Position numbers and translations under genes: made by a program
Assembly (NCBI RefSeq): GCF_001700435.1
Contig: NZ_LYPC01000010.1
Location: 186,001 to 250,000 of the forward strand
DNA: 64,000 nucleotides
From: Paenibacillus pectinilyticus
GTDB lineage: Bacteria; Bacillota; Bacilli; Paenibacillales; NBRC-103111
Reading direction: 5' to 3'
Shown here: piece by piece, positions 8,525 through 18,034 of the stretch
How the letters are laid out: each line of letters opens with the position of its first letter
How positions within the stretch are numbered: position 1 is the first letter of the stretch
The notes under the pieces: generated by a model
The model's input: the letters and a program-made list of their open reading frames with translations, nothing else
The model's database searches: none
What the model was told of the DNA's origin: nothing

Positions 8525-10318
8525 CTATGCTATATTTTTTATGTTTCTGTTCCATTCTTCCCTCATGCGCTTAATTTGAATGATTAACTCCGGATGATTT
8601 CTCTTTAGAGTATGCCGGCATACTCTTAAACTCTTATATAATTTGTGAGCATATACTAGTTGCCCTTCATGCTGAGTAAAGTAGTTATTAATTTCCTCGA
8701 TAATCGCCTCTTCAGTTATCCTTTCTTGTTCTCCCTTTTGTTCCTTACTATATCTTGCAACTATAAATGCAGCTCCCTTATTCTGTATCGTCACTGCACT
8801 GATCTTCATCTCAGATGACACAGTAGGTAGTGTGATTCCCATGCCACGCTTAATCAATTTCTCACAAGCTGTTTCTACCTTATTTATAAATGAGCTATTA
8901 TCTTTTTCCTCAACAAAAGAACTCATTTTTTGATTAAGTAATTCATTAATCACTTCAGGGTGATAGCGATACAAAAGATACTCATCATTCCTTATCCAAC
9001 TTTTCCAATGCTGAATATCATATACTGGTTCACCACTCTTAACAGCTTGGAGTACTTCAAAGAGCTTCTTTTGATTTATTTGATAGATACTCTTGCTTAT
9101 TTCATTAACAAACATTTCTCTAACATAAAAATATGCCTGAATTCGATTAATACGATTTCTTTTTATCCCCATAGCTTTTTCTCGCTCAGGCCATGTTAAT
9201 TTAGTTAGACTTCTATTAGATAGAATATTGTAGCTATTTATAAAATTCGTCCTTTCTATTAACAGATCCTGATCATCAATAGCATATTCACAACCACATT
9301 TATTACAGATATAATAGCTTCTTAATAATTTACTAGGTTTCCGAACGTTCTTTGACGTAGTTTGGTGTAACGAATCCGGTACACCAAAATTCTCACACCA
9401 AGGTGCCTGACAGGATGGTATTGTTTTAGAAGATTTATTATTAATTACGGAATCAATAAATTGCGACGAGATTTTCAGCGCAAAAAAATTACTAATGTCC
9501 ATTCGAAACGAACTTAGAATATCAAATATAGACTGGAGATGAATTGTGCGTTTTATTGTAGTTGTGCTCCGAGCAATCTGCAGATAGTAAGTTAATTTTG
9601 AGGACGTTATTTTAGCTAAAATAGCTTGTCTATTAAAAATATCCTTTTGGTCATTGAGAATATATAGTATTCTAATTGCAATCTCCTCCTCATTTAGAGA
9701 AACATCATCATTACCGCTAATCAAAATTGAACAGTTGAGTTGTAACAATCTTTGTTCTTCCATCTTCGCCAATGTGGCTAACTTTTTTTCATTATTTGAT
9801 TTACTCAAATCATTATCGCAATACGGACATATCCCAATTGTATAGATATCTTGAATCAAAATATCTTTAAAGCAGTGACTACATGAGTTATTCATTGCGA
9901 CTCTATGTTTTAGACAAGTATCAATTCCGTTAATTTTCCATATAAGTTTAAGGTGTTTATTTTCCAACAAACATTCAGAACAATAATGCAGCTTATCACG
10001 AATCATTCCTGTAAGGAACATACTATCTTCTTCTTTGCTATTACCTTTTAACTTATTTAATACTTTGCTTAAGCTTGCTTGATTTACGTCATTTCTTGTA
10101 AGACCAGTTAAGTTGAACACTTTTTCAAAATCAAGAATGTTCTCTGGATAATGATCAATTCTATGAATATTTCTAGCGTGCAGTTGATATTTAGGTTTTC
10201 TAATTAAATTGATAAGGGAGCTGAAATTCATTCCATTTGCACTTGCGCAGCGGTGAATATAACTAAGAATCGACTCTCCTTGAATGATTTTCTTTCTAAT
10301 AGTCAATTGTCCCCTCAT
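8525..10318 (-). CDS. tniQ: TniQ/TnsD-family target-selection protein (second copy)
   Basis: A 597-residue TniQ protein. The start is ATG at 10318, 7 bases after GGAGGAGG. It has the same N-terminal signature (LTIRKKIIQGESILSYIHR) and the same zinc pattern as the first copy: C113/C116, C135/H138, C146/C149 and C164/C167, then CQAPWC and CNKC. The two proteins share architecture, but the sequence between motifs has diverged strongly, so they are old paralogues or come from different elements. It is separated from tnsA by an orphan transposase-domain gene and the candidate right end. It could be a second targeting subunit, or the surviving targeting gene of an older element inserted beside the SLH gene. 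Confidence 0.82.
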   Translation of the reverse strand: MRGQLTIRKKIIQGESILSYIHRCASANGMNFSSLINLIRKPKYQLHARNIHRIDHYPENILDFEKVFNLTGLTRNDVNQASLSKVLNKLKGNSKEEDSMFLTGMIRDKLHYCSECLLENKHLKLIWKINGIDTCLKHRVAMNNSCSHCFKDILIQDIYTIGICPYCDNDLSKSNNEKKLATLAKMEEQRLLQLNCSILISGNDDVSLNEEEIAIRILYILNDQKDIFNRQAILAKITSSKLTYYLQIARSTTTIKRTIHLQSIFDILSSFRMDISNFFALKISSQFIDSVINNKSSKTIPSCQAPWCENFGVPDSLHQTTSKNVRKPSKLLRSYYICNKCGCEYAIDDQDLLIERTNFINSYNILSNRSLTKLTWPEREKAMGIKRNRINRIQAYFYVREMFVNEISKSIYQINQKKLFEVLQAVKSGEPVYDIQHWKSWIRNDEYLLYRYHPEVINELLNQKMSSFVEEKDNSSFINKVETACEKLIKRGMGITLPTVSSEMKISAVTIQNKGAAFIVARYSKEQKGEQERITEEAIIEEINNYFTQHEGQLVYAHKLYKSLRVCRHTLKRNHPELIIQIKRMREEWNRNIKNIA

Positions 10319-10413
10319 GATCATACCTCCTCCAGTTTTATTCTTAATAGAATTGACTTAGCTAGTAAAACATATACTCAATCTACCAAGCTAAATTCAT
10401 AGAAATAGAAAGA

Positions 10414-10439
10414 AGCAATCCACATAATTGTAGATTGCT
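10414..10439. terminator. Hairpin terminator after the SLH remnant
   Basis: AGCAATC and GATTGCT form a 7-bp stem with T-rich sequence on both sides. It lies 30 bases after the SLH stop codon on the minus strand and before the tniQ gene. It belongs to the old SLH gene and places any transposon boundary between about 10319 and 10410 or further left. Confidence 0.6.
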
Positions 10440-10468
10440 CTTTTCATTAGATATTACTTAAATTCGTT

Positions 10469-11059
10469 TCAATACATCTCCTGATACAATCTATACAGGA
10501 CAGCTGCCGCTTGAGCTCTCGTAGAGCTACTCTTCGGTTCAAAATATCCATTATTCATTCCATTCATTATACCTGCTTGTAGCAAGGCATTGACGGCTTC
10601 TCTGGCATATACCGAAGACTGTTCGATGTCGAAGAACGTGGAAGATTTATCAATTGCAACACTAGTTTTAAAAGTTCCCGACCCTTGCATCTTCGAGACT
10701 CGGTAGATGAGCACAGCCATATCTTCCCTACTGATCTGGTCGTTCACACCAAAACTCCCATCATCTTTGCCTTGTACGAGTCCTGCTTTCTGTGCGGAAG
10801 CGATCGCATTGGCGTACCATGCACCCGACTCAACGTCAGTAAAAGTCGTGGTTGCTGTTGAATCTTTCAGGTCGAAAAGAACTGTGAGCATTTGGACGAA
10901 TTCAGCTCGAGTCACTTGCCCTTCCGGAACATAATTCCCATCGCTTCTGCCCTGAATAACTTCACGAGCTGCTAGTCCAAGTACCGCTTCGTTAGCCCAG
11001 CTGTACCCACGATTCTTGGTGCTATCAAATTGAGAGACACGGCGCTTTAGCCCGTACTC
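10469..11059 (-). pseudogene. 5'-truncated S-layer-homology (SLH) domain remnant
   Basis: The frame encodes three SLH repeats that end with a natural C-terminus (LYRLYQEMY). Repeat 1 starts near 11056 (KRRVSQFDSTKNRGYSWA, later VTRAEFVQML), repeat 2 is TFTDVESGAWYANAI to ISREDMAVLIYRV, and repeat 3 is FFDIEQSSVYAREAV to TRAQAAAVLYRL. No start codon or secretion signal precedes repeat 1, and the frame reaches a stop at 11105 inside the GDSL gene. SLH triplets bind pyruvylated wall polymer and normally anchor large exported enzymes, so this is the anchor of a lost upstream protein. A GTG at 10915 would give only a 148-residue piece without signal peptide. Confidence 0.75.
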
Positions 11060-11070
11060 ATTCGTCGACG

Positions 11071-11805
11071 CTATTGCCTTTTTGTCTGAAACTCTTCCTT
11101 GAACTCATCATATACTGTCCTTGCTATTGCTTCAGACCCACCCACATTTGTGTGAATGCCGTCATATGTAAACCATTCACGGTGTTTATCTGTTTTACGA
11201 TTAATATCGATCACTTTCAGTTCCCATTCCTGCGAAATCTCTATGACAGCATCGCGAATTTCCATGATCTCTGGTTTGCGTATTTCGAACTTCATATTGC
11301 CTTCTGTCTTGCCTTCCACATAATAAGGGGTGGGAGGCGTCAACAGATAAATAGCAGGTGAAGAAGGCACTTCCCTATACGACTGAATGAGTTTCTTATA
11401 TTGCCTAATAAATTCTTTCTCCCCTCTCCAGTTGTTCGGCTTGGAATCATTCGTCCCAAACATTATAAAAACGACATCCGGCGCAAAGGAAAGGCTCTGG
11501 CGGTAACGTTTTTCTGCCTGATAAGGTCGATTTCCAGTCTCCATTCCGGTTCGGTTACTTAGGCCGTAGTTTCTTACATGAAAGTTTTTTCCTAACATTC
11601 GCCCAAGTACTTTAGGATAACTATTACGGTACCAATTTCTAACGTATAAACCATATGTCAGACTATCCCCCACGCAGGCAACCTTCACCTGCCCCGATCT
11701 TGCTTTTCGTTCAAACGGAATAGAGGCTATTCCCCAATAACCAATCAGCCAGACCAAAAATGTAATCATGAGGAAAATAATTATTATTACGATAACCATT
11801 GTCAT
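11071..11805 (-). CDS. Membrane-anchored SGNH/GDSL hydrolase
   Basis: A 244-residue protein with one N-terminal hydrophobic segment (residues about 3-26) and an outward SGNH esterase domain. Block I is CVGDSLTYG with the catalytic Ser, block III is GTNDSK, and block V is YDGIHTNVGG with the Asp-x-x-His pair. It probably removes acyl groups from carbohydrate outside the membrane, which would fit the glycosidases next door. The reading may begin at the second ATG (11799), better spaced from GAAGGGG. Its stop codon lies within 15 bases of the SLH remnant, so a deletion or recombination joined the two. Exact substrate unknown. Confidence 0.8.
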   Translation of the reverse strand: MTMVIVIIIIFLMITFLVWLIGYWGIASIPFERKARSGQVKVACVGDSLTYGLYVRNWYRNSYPKVLGRMLGKNFHVRNYGLSNRTGMETGNRPYQAEKRYRQSLSFAPDVVFIMFGTNDSKPNNWRGEKEFIRQYKKLIQSYREVPSSPAIYLLTPPTPYYVEGKTEGNMKFEIRKPEIMEIRDAVIEISQEWELKVIDINRKTDKHREWFTYDGIHTNVGGSEAIARTVYDEFKEEFQTKRQ

Positions 11806-11887
11806 TCCCCTTCACTTCGTGGTAATTACACAAAAGGTGTTACCTCTAACGGTAACACCCTTTACTTTAGTACAGCATTTTTGGTTT

Positions 11888-14173
11888 TTAATTTCTTACT
11901 TTCCGATATTTCTTCGTACGTGCATCTTCAATTTTACCATTCCAGTTCAGCCCAAATCCGAAATCATAGACATTTCCTTCCGAATCGACGTAACACTCCA
12001 TATCATGTGCAACGTCTTCGAACTGTTCCTCTACCGTCTTCATGTTGGCCGGCATTTGAAACGGCAGTAAACCGGATGGCTCGAAAACACCAGTCAGGAC
12101 TTCAAGAATCGCCTGAACTTGCACGCCGAAGTTCGCAATAATAACATCGGTCGCCGCTTCGAATTCCGCAACGATGGTAGGATTCGACTGTAATAAAGAT
12201 ACAACAACCGGCTTGCCTTTCATTTTTTCTTTAGTTTCGAGAACGGCATCCAAATCGTTTGAGTTGTGTGTCGTAACTGATTTGCCCTTATACGTACGAT
12301 TTAGCACGTCGTTTTCCCGCGGGTCTCCCGCTATGCTATGTTCGCGTGCATACTCTGCTGTATAAGGTCGGTATTGAAGGCTGATCGGCAAATAGCCATT
12401 ACCTCCCTGGTCCAGATCATCTTGACTGTAGCCAATGCCCGAGTTCGGATGTTCTATGAACACAAGTCCGAAGTCCGCCTCTTCAGGATTGTCAGTGACG
12501 TCAAAGTATTCTGCCACAGCTTTAAGATCGACAGGATACTCTAGCTTTTCTGGCGTAGGCAAGCCCACCCAGCTTGTTCCCGCGGGCAAATACCGTTTCG
12601 GAATATAGACTGTTTTGCGTTCCTTGATTGGAAGTACGTGGCCCTTGTTTTTTAGAAGAACCATCGATTTCAGTTGCGCATTAAAACCTGCGTCTATAAA
12701 CTCAGAGCAGCCGACGATCTTTGAGCTCAGCTCGTGCTGCAGGTAAGGGTTTTCGAAAAGGCCAGGTCGGAAGATATTCAGTAACAATCGAACTGCCGAT
12801 TTCTCGAATCTCGCTCTCATAAACGCCTCACCATGCTCTTCGACGCCCATCTGATAAGCTTCCATTACAGGCCCCGAATCGTTGTTACCGCCAAATTGGT
12901 CCACACCAGCCATGAGCAGTTTGTAATGACGCTCCGCTACAGAAAGATGCTCGACTCCCCATGACTTACCAGTTGCAAGGGTGCCTTTACGTACGCTTTC
13001 GTCCCGCGTAATTCCCCAATCGGTGCACACAACTCCATCGTAACCATATTGTTCCCGTAGCAAATCGGTAATTAAATAGCGGTTATAAGAGTTACCAACG
13101 TTTTCTCCATTTTTCTTGTCCAGATCATGAGAGATCGTATAGTACGGCATCACAGCAGATGCACTACCTGTCTTACCTTCCAGTTGAAAAGCCCCTTCGA
13201 TGAACGGCTTTAAATGATCTTCAAAATTGTCCCCTGGGTAAACGGCATACTTGCCACAAGCGAAATGTGCATCGCGCCCGGCTTCTCCCGAGCCTCCGCC
13301 CGGCCAGTGCTTAACCATCGCATTCACACTGTCAAAGCCCCAACCTTCCGCGAGTTCAGCTTCCTCAACGGATGTTTGGAATCCATCCACATAAGCCCGA
13401 GCCGTATCAGCAGATAGTTGAGAGTCCTCCCCGAAGGTGCCGTTAAAGCGACTCCATCGCGGATCAGTAGCGATATCGATTTGCGGTGATAGCGCAGTCG
13501 TCATGCCCAGGGCACGATATTCTTTCGAAGCAATCTCGCCGAATTCACGTGTTACCGCTGGATCGAAAGTGGCCGCTAATCCAAGCGGTTCCGGCCAAAA
13601 CGACACTCGAGAAGTCGCACCTGCACCAGCGTTGAACTCGGAAGTTGCGTCGAAGCCGTGACGCGGATCAGAGCTGTTGTTTACTGGGACGCCGAAGCCA
13701 TCCCCCTCAGCAACTGCTTGCAGTCGATTGTTCCATCGGGCCGCCGTTTCAGCATTGTCTACCATCATGATCAGCACGTGACGAAGATGAGCCTCCTGAA
13801 TGAAAGCTACCTGCTGGTCCGTCAGATCCCATGGCTTGGCTCCACTCTCTTCATAAGGTTTGCCGGCGTACGTGCCGGGGAACCACCCCCCGCTAGTTGT
13901 CGGAACTATCTGATGGCTGCTGTACAGCATCAACCCCGCGATTTGTTCGACGGATAGCCTGGATGCTAAATCTTTGGCTCGTACTTCGGCCGGTAGTCTC
14001 CAGTCCTCGTAAGGCTTCAAAACTCCGTCCTTGCTTAAGTTTTTGAAATACAAACCATCCTTCTCGATGATCGGAACCCCAGACACACTCGAGTATCCCA
14101 GCACAGGCCCTTTTTCATTTTTTATATATTGAATAGCCGGCTCGTAGTTTAATAAAGTTTCTTGGTTTTTCAT
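11888..14173 (-). CDS. Glycoside hydrolase family 3 beta-glycosidase
   Basis: A 761-residue cytoplasmic GH3 enzyme without signal peptide. The N-terminal barrel carries NNSSDPRHG, the substrate-binding MVKHWPGGGSGEAGRDAH loop and the nucleophile Asp in VVCTDWGITRDE. The C-terminal alpha/beta sandwich follows (SMVLLKNKGHVLPI). There is no FnIII domain at the C-terminus, unlike the second GH3 enzyme of this island. It likely releases terminal beta-linked glucose or xylose from imported oligosaccharides. It is divergently placed from an AraC-type regulator with about 265 bp between them, which is probably a shared control region. Confidence 0.88.
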   Translation of the reverse strand: MKNQETLLNYEPAIQYIKNEKGPVLGYSSVSGVPIIEKDGLYFKNLSKDGVLKPYEDWRLPAEVRAKDLASRLSVEQIAGLMLYSSHQIVPTTSGGWFPGTYAGKPYEESGAKPWDLTDQQVAFIQEAHLRHVLIMMVDNAETAARWNNRLQAVAEGDGFGVPVNNSSDPRHGFDATSEFNAGAGATSRVSFWPEPLGLAATFDPAVTREFGEIASKEYRALGMTTALSPQIDIATDPRWSRFNGTFGEDSQLSADTARAYVDGFQTSVEEAELAEGWGFDSVNAMVKHWPGGGSGEAGRDAHFACGKYAVYPGDNFEDHLKPFIEGAFQLEGKTGSASAVMPYYTISHDLDKKNGENVGNSYNRYLITDLLREQYGYDGVVCTDWGITRDESVRKGTLATGKSWGVEHLSVAERHYKLLMAGVDQFGGNNDSGPVMEAYQMGVEEHGEAFMRARFEKSAVRLLLNIFRPGLFENPYLQHELSSKIVGCSEFIDAGFNAQLKSMVLLKNKGHVLPIKERKTVYIPKRYLPAGTSWVGLPTPEKLEYPVDLKAVAEYFDVTDNPEEADFGLVFIEHPNSGIGYSQDDLDQGGNGYLPISLQYRPYTAEYAREHSIAGDPRENDVLNRTYKGKSVTTHNSNDLDAVLETKEKMKGKPVVVSLLQSNPTIVAEFEAATDVIIANFGVQVQAILEVLTGVFEPSGLLPFQMPANMKTVEEQFEDVAHDMECYVDSEGNVYDFGFGLNWNGKIEDARTKKYRKVRN

Positions 14174-14438
14174 GAATTTATCCTACCTTTCAATTTGAAA
14201 TTATTGATATAACTTGCTTTCGCTATCGAATCATGGCAACATTCGCTCTTAACAAATTCATTTAGGCAATCAACAAATGCTCAGTAATATCCAAATCCTG
14301 TCCTCCTTTACTATCATCTACTAAGAATTGTACCGCTTACAGAACATAATTCATGGTATAATTAAAGCATCTTTGGTATTAATCGCAGCGTATTTCGGTA
14401 AATTTCCGATAAACGGGAAGAAGGAGGTAAAGCTTGCA

Positions 14439-15680
14439 ATGAAAAGAACGATTGAAGATGAAGAATTGCAATTAATTGGCAAGCTGTTACACGACAACCT
14501 GCAGCTCCCCGTTCATCTGTTGAATTCGGATCGAACAGTCGAAATATTATTTAATTCAGGACATGACATACCGCGACATCCCCTAGATCCAAACAGCGAC
14601 CTGGTAAGGGAAGGTATTTTCTCAGACGAGTCGCCGTTCGAAATCCCTTGTTACGCAACATGGAATGCTTTTGATCAATATATTTGGCTTCGCTTTGACG
14701 AAACGTCCGGGCAATCAAGGGCCATCGTGATCGGCCCGGCCACAAGCTCAATGGTGACTACCGAGATGCTCGAAGGCTTTCTTTACGACTACGCCATATC
14801 GGGGGTTCACCTTGAACCGTTGCTGGACTACTACCGGCAATTGCCAGTGCGCTACACAAAATCTATGCTGCTCGCAGGAACATTGCTATACTATTTAATC
14901 TTCCGCCTCCCGCTCGATCTTACAGAAGTCATTGACCGAAACGTTTCGTTTCGTCAGCCTCCCGCGCTAAATGACGAGGTTGTACGTGATTTATTGGATA
15001 AGCGGTTAAACCTAAACACTCACAATCATTGGGACACGGACAAGATGTTGCTGCAATGCGTGAAAGAAGGACGTAAAGAGGAGCTCGCCCGGTATCTTCC
15101 TTTTATTCAAAAGGAGACTGTCGGAGTCTTGTCCCGTAGAAGCCGGATCCGCAGCGAAAAAAATTTAGCTATTTGCACCGTCACGTACGCCACGATGGCC
15201 GCGATTGAAGGCGGTATGTACCCCGAGGCGGCTCTCACCGTCAGTGACCTCTGGATTCAGCATATCGAGGATCTAAATGATGCGGAAGAGGTGTTCAAAG
15301 TCGCCCAAGAAGTGTTATTTGATTTCGCTGACCGTGTCAGCCGTCAGGGACTTTCCCGCCGTTCTAAGCCAGTCGCCGTCTGTCAGAACTATATTTTCAA
15401 TCGAATCTATGAACCAATCAGACTGGCCGAACTTGCAGAAGCTGCAGGTGTCCACCCCTCGCACCTCACGAAGTTGTTCAAGCAAGAAACAGGCATAACC
15501 ATCTCTGAATATATTCAAAGGCAGAAAGTCGAAGAAGCCAAGAAACTGTTGGCCTTCTCCGATGCTACGCCGTTCAGCGCCGCCAGCTTGCTTAACTTCC
15601 ACGATCAGAGCCACTTCACGAAAGTGTTCAAAAAGTATGCTGGTGTGACGCCGAAGCAATACAAGAAGCATGCCGTCTAA
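14439..15680 (+). CDS. AraC-family transcriptional regulator
   Basis: A 413-residue regulator starting at ATG 14439, eight bases after AAGGAGG; an upstream in-frame start exists but lacks this signal. The long N-terminal region is a sensor part with no metal or cupin motif I can name. The last 100 residues are a classical double helix-turn-helix: IYEPIRLAELAEAAGVHPS, then LTKLFKQETGITISEYIQ, then FSAASLLNFHDQSHFTKVF. It is divergent from the GH3 gene at 11888-14173 and is the obvious candidate to control it. No receiver domain is present, so it is a one-component regulator. Confidence 0.88.
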   Translation: MKRTIEDEELQLIGKLLHDNLQLPVHLLNSDRTVEILFNSGHDIPRHPLDPNSDLVREGIFSDESPFEIPCYATWNAFDQYIWLRFDETSGQSRAIVIGPATSSMVTTEMLEGFLYDYAISGVHLEPLLDYYRQLPVRYTKSMLLAGTLLYYLIFRLPLDLTEVIDRNVSFRQPPALNDEVVRDLLDKRLNLNTHNHWDTDKMLLQCVKEGRKEELARYLPFIQKETVGVLSRRSRIRSEKNLAICTVTYATMAAIEGGMYPEAALTVSDLWIQHIEDLNDAEEVFKVAQEVLFDFADRVSRQGLSRRSKPVAVCQNYIFNRIYEPIRLAELAEAAGVHPSHLTKLFKQETGITISEYIQRQKVEEAKKLLAFSDATPFSAASLLNFHDQSHFTKVFKKYAGVTPKQYKKHAV

Positions 15681-15700
15681 TGGCATGCTTCTTGTATTTT
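15661..15700 (+). terminator. Terminator enclosing the stop codon of the AraC gene
   Basis: A perfect 14-bp stem (ACAAGAAGCATGCC with GGCATGCTTCTTGT) around a 7-base loop is followed by a T-rich run. The TAA stop codon of the regulator (15678-15680) lies in the loop, so the last codons form the left arm. Confidence 0.85.
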
Positions 15701-15719
15701 TCTTCATATGATAATTTAC

Positions 15720-16481
15720 TCAACGTCTATTGAATATTTCTTGATTTGTGCAGTAAACAATATCATCATGACCAGCTATTTTTTCACATATTTTTTCTAA
15801 ATGCGTCCACGAACCTCTCTCCGTCCCATAGTCAAATCCATAAGCATGTCCAGCTATGCAAAATACCCTATCATTGCCTTTGGGCTCCGTGTTGATAAAT
15901 TCATCCATTAATTCAAAAATATGCTTATCATGACTCCAACAGGTAGGATTAAATTTATAGGGATCTTGAGGAAGACTGAATGATTGCGTGCTTTTGGCAG
16001 TACGAGCATACGCAATACCCGATTCGCGCATACACTTAATAACAGCTTTGTTATATCCGCCGCCTGGATAGGCATGTCCTGTTACTTCATAACCTAACAG
16101 TTTGGTTAATGCATTCATATCTTCTGTTATTTCATGCTTTAAATTATCTTCAGATAGGGTTATAAGCAACTTATGCCTCTGCCCATGTGTTGCAACTTCA
16201 TGACCCTCATAGACTTGCACGATCTCATCTCGAGGAATTCTATGATGATCGACCCCTTTGAATAATGAGGCTGGAAATTTCCGTCTGTTTTTAACAGTCG
16301 CAAATCCAATTTCCCCCATTCGTAATACCGCTTGCTTTTCTCCAAACAACCCAGAATTAAGATTAAACGTAGACTTTAAATCATACTGGTTTATGATAGA
16401 AATCAGTTTTTTATCTTGCTCCAGCCCATCATCAAAGCTCATTGTGAAGTATTTTTTATAAACCACAAATATCCCCCCCAT
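15720..16481 (-). CDS. Polysaccharide deacetylase-like (NodB/CE4 fold) protein
   Basis: A 253-residue CE4-like protein. Motif 1 is MSFDDG with the catalytic and metal-binding Asp pair, motif 2 is THGQRH with the two metal-binding His, and the motif 3 region is HAYPGGGYN. No signal peptide or membrane anchor is visible, so it acts in the cytoplasm, which is unusual for peptidoglycan deacetylases and fits work on imported sugars. ATG at 16481 and GTG at 16466 are both possible starts. It follows the symporter gene by about 20 bp on the same strand, forming a two-gene operon. Exact substrate unknown. Confidence 0.75.
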   Translation of the reverse strand: MGGIFVVYKKYFTMSFDDGLEQDKKLISIINQYDLKSTFNLNSGLFGEKQAVLRMGEIGFATVKNRRKFPASLFKGVDHHRIPRDEIVQVYEGHEVATHGQRHKLLITLSEDNLKHEITEDMNALTKLLGYEVTGHAYPGGGYNKAVIKCMRESGIAYARTAKSTQSFSLPQDPYKFNPTCWSHDKHIFELMDEFINTEPKGNDRVFCIAGHAYGFDYGTERGSWTHLEKICEKIAGHDDIVYCTNQEIFNRR

Positions 16482-16504
16482 TGTTCACTACTATCGTTCA
16501 TCAC

Positions 16505-17875
16505 TTATTTTGCTGTGATTTGGTGGGCATCCCAAGTTTCATTCGCTTTTTCAACTTTCTGAAGCATCAGGATCGCTACCATGATAACGTTAATGATTAG
16601 TGGTAAGGCCACATACATAAACGTAATCATAGAATGTGAACTTTGTGGCTGTACATCCAACTTACCATCATATTTTGATAGTGCAAGTAACCAACCAGTC
16701 ATAGCTGTGGCAATACCAGCACCCACCTTTGCTCCCATGGACATGCAACTGAACATAGAACCATCCAACCTTTTTCCTGTCTGGCGATACGTATATCCGC
16801 TAATTTCTGCAGTAAGCGCCGACGTAGTACCCAGCATGGGCGCACGAAAAAGCCATACGAATCCATGAGATATTAGCATCGGTGTTGTCATACCCTTCAT
16901 ACCAAAAATCATGAATGGGATGCAGGCGATGGTCGCTAGAGTAAAACCAATCAAATTAACTTTATATATACCCCACCGCTTCACGAGCATTGGAGTGAAA
17001 ATTAAGCCTAAAAACATAGGTACAACTTGAACAATGCTAAATACTCCTAACATTGCAGCATTCCCAATGACATATTTCATATAATAAACACCCACTGCAC
17101 CGACCATTGTCATCAATCCATTGAACAGGATATTAATGAATAACTGCATAACATAATACTTGTTCCGTAACAGCTTACCTAAATTCTGAAATACACCAGT
17201 TTTCTCTGGAGCTACATCTTCATGAATACCCAACTCTGAGGGTGGCAACTCTTTTATCGATAGTGCACATATATAATAGAAGACTGCCGCGATTACAGAA
17301 AAAATCAGTGCAGTCATTCGCCAGCCAACTACCCCGCCGCCAAATGCGTTAACGGAAGCCATTGTTCCACCAGAAATCGCTGAAACTGCAACAAGTGCAA
17401 AGACAAAACGCACAACGCCTAGTTGGACACGTTCTTGTTTATTTGCTGTAATCAGTACAGATAAGGTTGAGTAAGCAACATTGTTAAGTGTAAAGAAGAC
17501 ATCATTCAGTATTGTATAGATTATGAAAAAGTAAATATACTGCAAGGTTGTATTCATGCTTGGAGTGCTAAACATCAAGACTTCGCACACAACAACAGGG
17601 ATGATCGTCCAAAAAACCCAAGGGCGTGCTTTGCCCCATTTGTGTTTGGTGCGGTCGATTATGGTGCCGGCAACTACGTCGCTAACTCCGCCTGCAAAGC
17701 GGCTAAACATCATTAATGTGCCAATAATACCTGCGTTTAGGCCTACTGCATCTGTCAAATATATCATAAGGAAAGATGTAATTAGCCCGAAGATGATGTT
17801 ATTCGCCAAGTCACCTGAGCCATATGCCATTTTGTTGCCAAATGTCAGATATTTTTTCTGTTCAATCGCGTGCAT
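16505..17875 (-). CDS. GPH-family sugar:cation symporter (MFS fold)
   Basis: A 456-residue, 12-helix transporter of the glycoside-pentoside-hexuronide type (MelB/XynP group). Supporting features are the early GDLANNIIFG segment, SRFAGGVSDVVAGTIIDRTKHKWGKARPW (loop 2-3 motif, split here for length) and the central loop SIKELPPSE. These carriers bring glycosides in with Na+ or H+. The gene is flanked by GH3 and deacetylase genes and so likely imports their substrates. Its promoter region contains operator copy A and a scrap of a binding-protein gene, showing that a promoter from the ABC importer system was placed before it. Confidence 0.87.
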   Translation of the reverse strand: MHAIEQKKYLTFGNKMAYGSGDLANNIIFGLITSFLMIYLTDAVGLNAGIIGTLMMFSRFAGGVSDVVAGTIIDRTKHKWGKARPWVFWTIIPVVVCEVLMFSTPSMNTTLQYIYFFIIYTILNDVFFTLNNVAYSTLSVLITANKQERVQLGVVRFVFALVAVSAISGGTMASVNAFGGGVVGWRMTALIFSVIAAVFYYICALSIKELPPSELGIHEDVAPEKTGVFQNLGKLLRNKYYVMQLFINILFNGLMTMVGAVGVYYMKYVIGNAAMLGVFSIVQVVPMFLGLIFTPMLVKRWGIYKVNLIGFTLATIACIPFMIFGMKGMTTPMLISHGFVWLFRAPMLGTTSALTAEISGYTYRQTGKRLDGSMFSCMSMGAKVGAGIATAMTGWLLALSKYDGKLDVQPQSSHSMITFMYVALPLIINVIMVAILMLQKVEKANETWDAHQITAK

Positions 17876-17894
17876 AATTCCACCTCTATTTCTA

Positions 17895-17969
17895 TTAATT
17901 TTGTTTGAATACGGCCATTATCGACAAAGATACTTGGATTATGCTAGACCTTTCCTGAGAAAACTGCAT
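17895..17969 (-). pseudogene. 5' scrap of a solute-binding-protein gene
   Basis: Reading from the ATG at 17969, the first codons (ATGCAGTTTTCTCAGGAAAG) and the preceding TCGACCACCCTT leader match the start of the intact binding-protein gene at 28109 (ATGCAGTCATTTCAGAAAAG). Similarity then stops and the frame closes after 24 codons. It is the remains of a duplicated binding-protein gene whose promoter still stands upstream of the symporter. Confidence 0.6.
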
Positions 17970-18034
17970 GTGATTCGACCACCCTTTGGTATTATCATGT
18001 TGTTAACTTGATTTTATCTGAATTATTATAGAGC

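Noticed and set aside
1..10400. CRISPR-associated transposon (CAST) or CRISPR array in the Tn7-like block
   Set aside because: No cas gene and no direct-repeat/spacer array is present, and both TniQ proteins are of the long TnsD-like kind.
10325..10400. Right transposon end just beyond the second tniQ (TGTTTTACTAGC on the minus strand)
   Set aside because: No repeated binding sites fit between the gene and this point, whereas such repeats exist upstream of tnsA. Kept only as an alternative.
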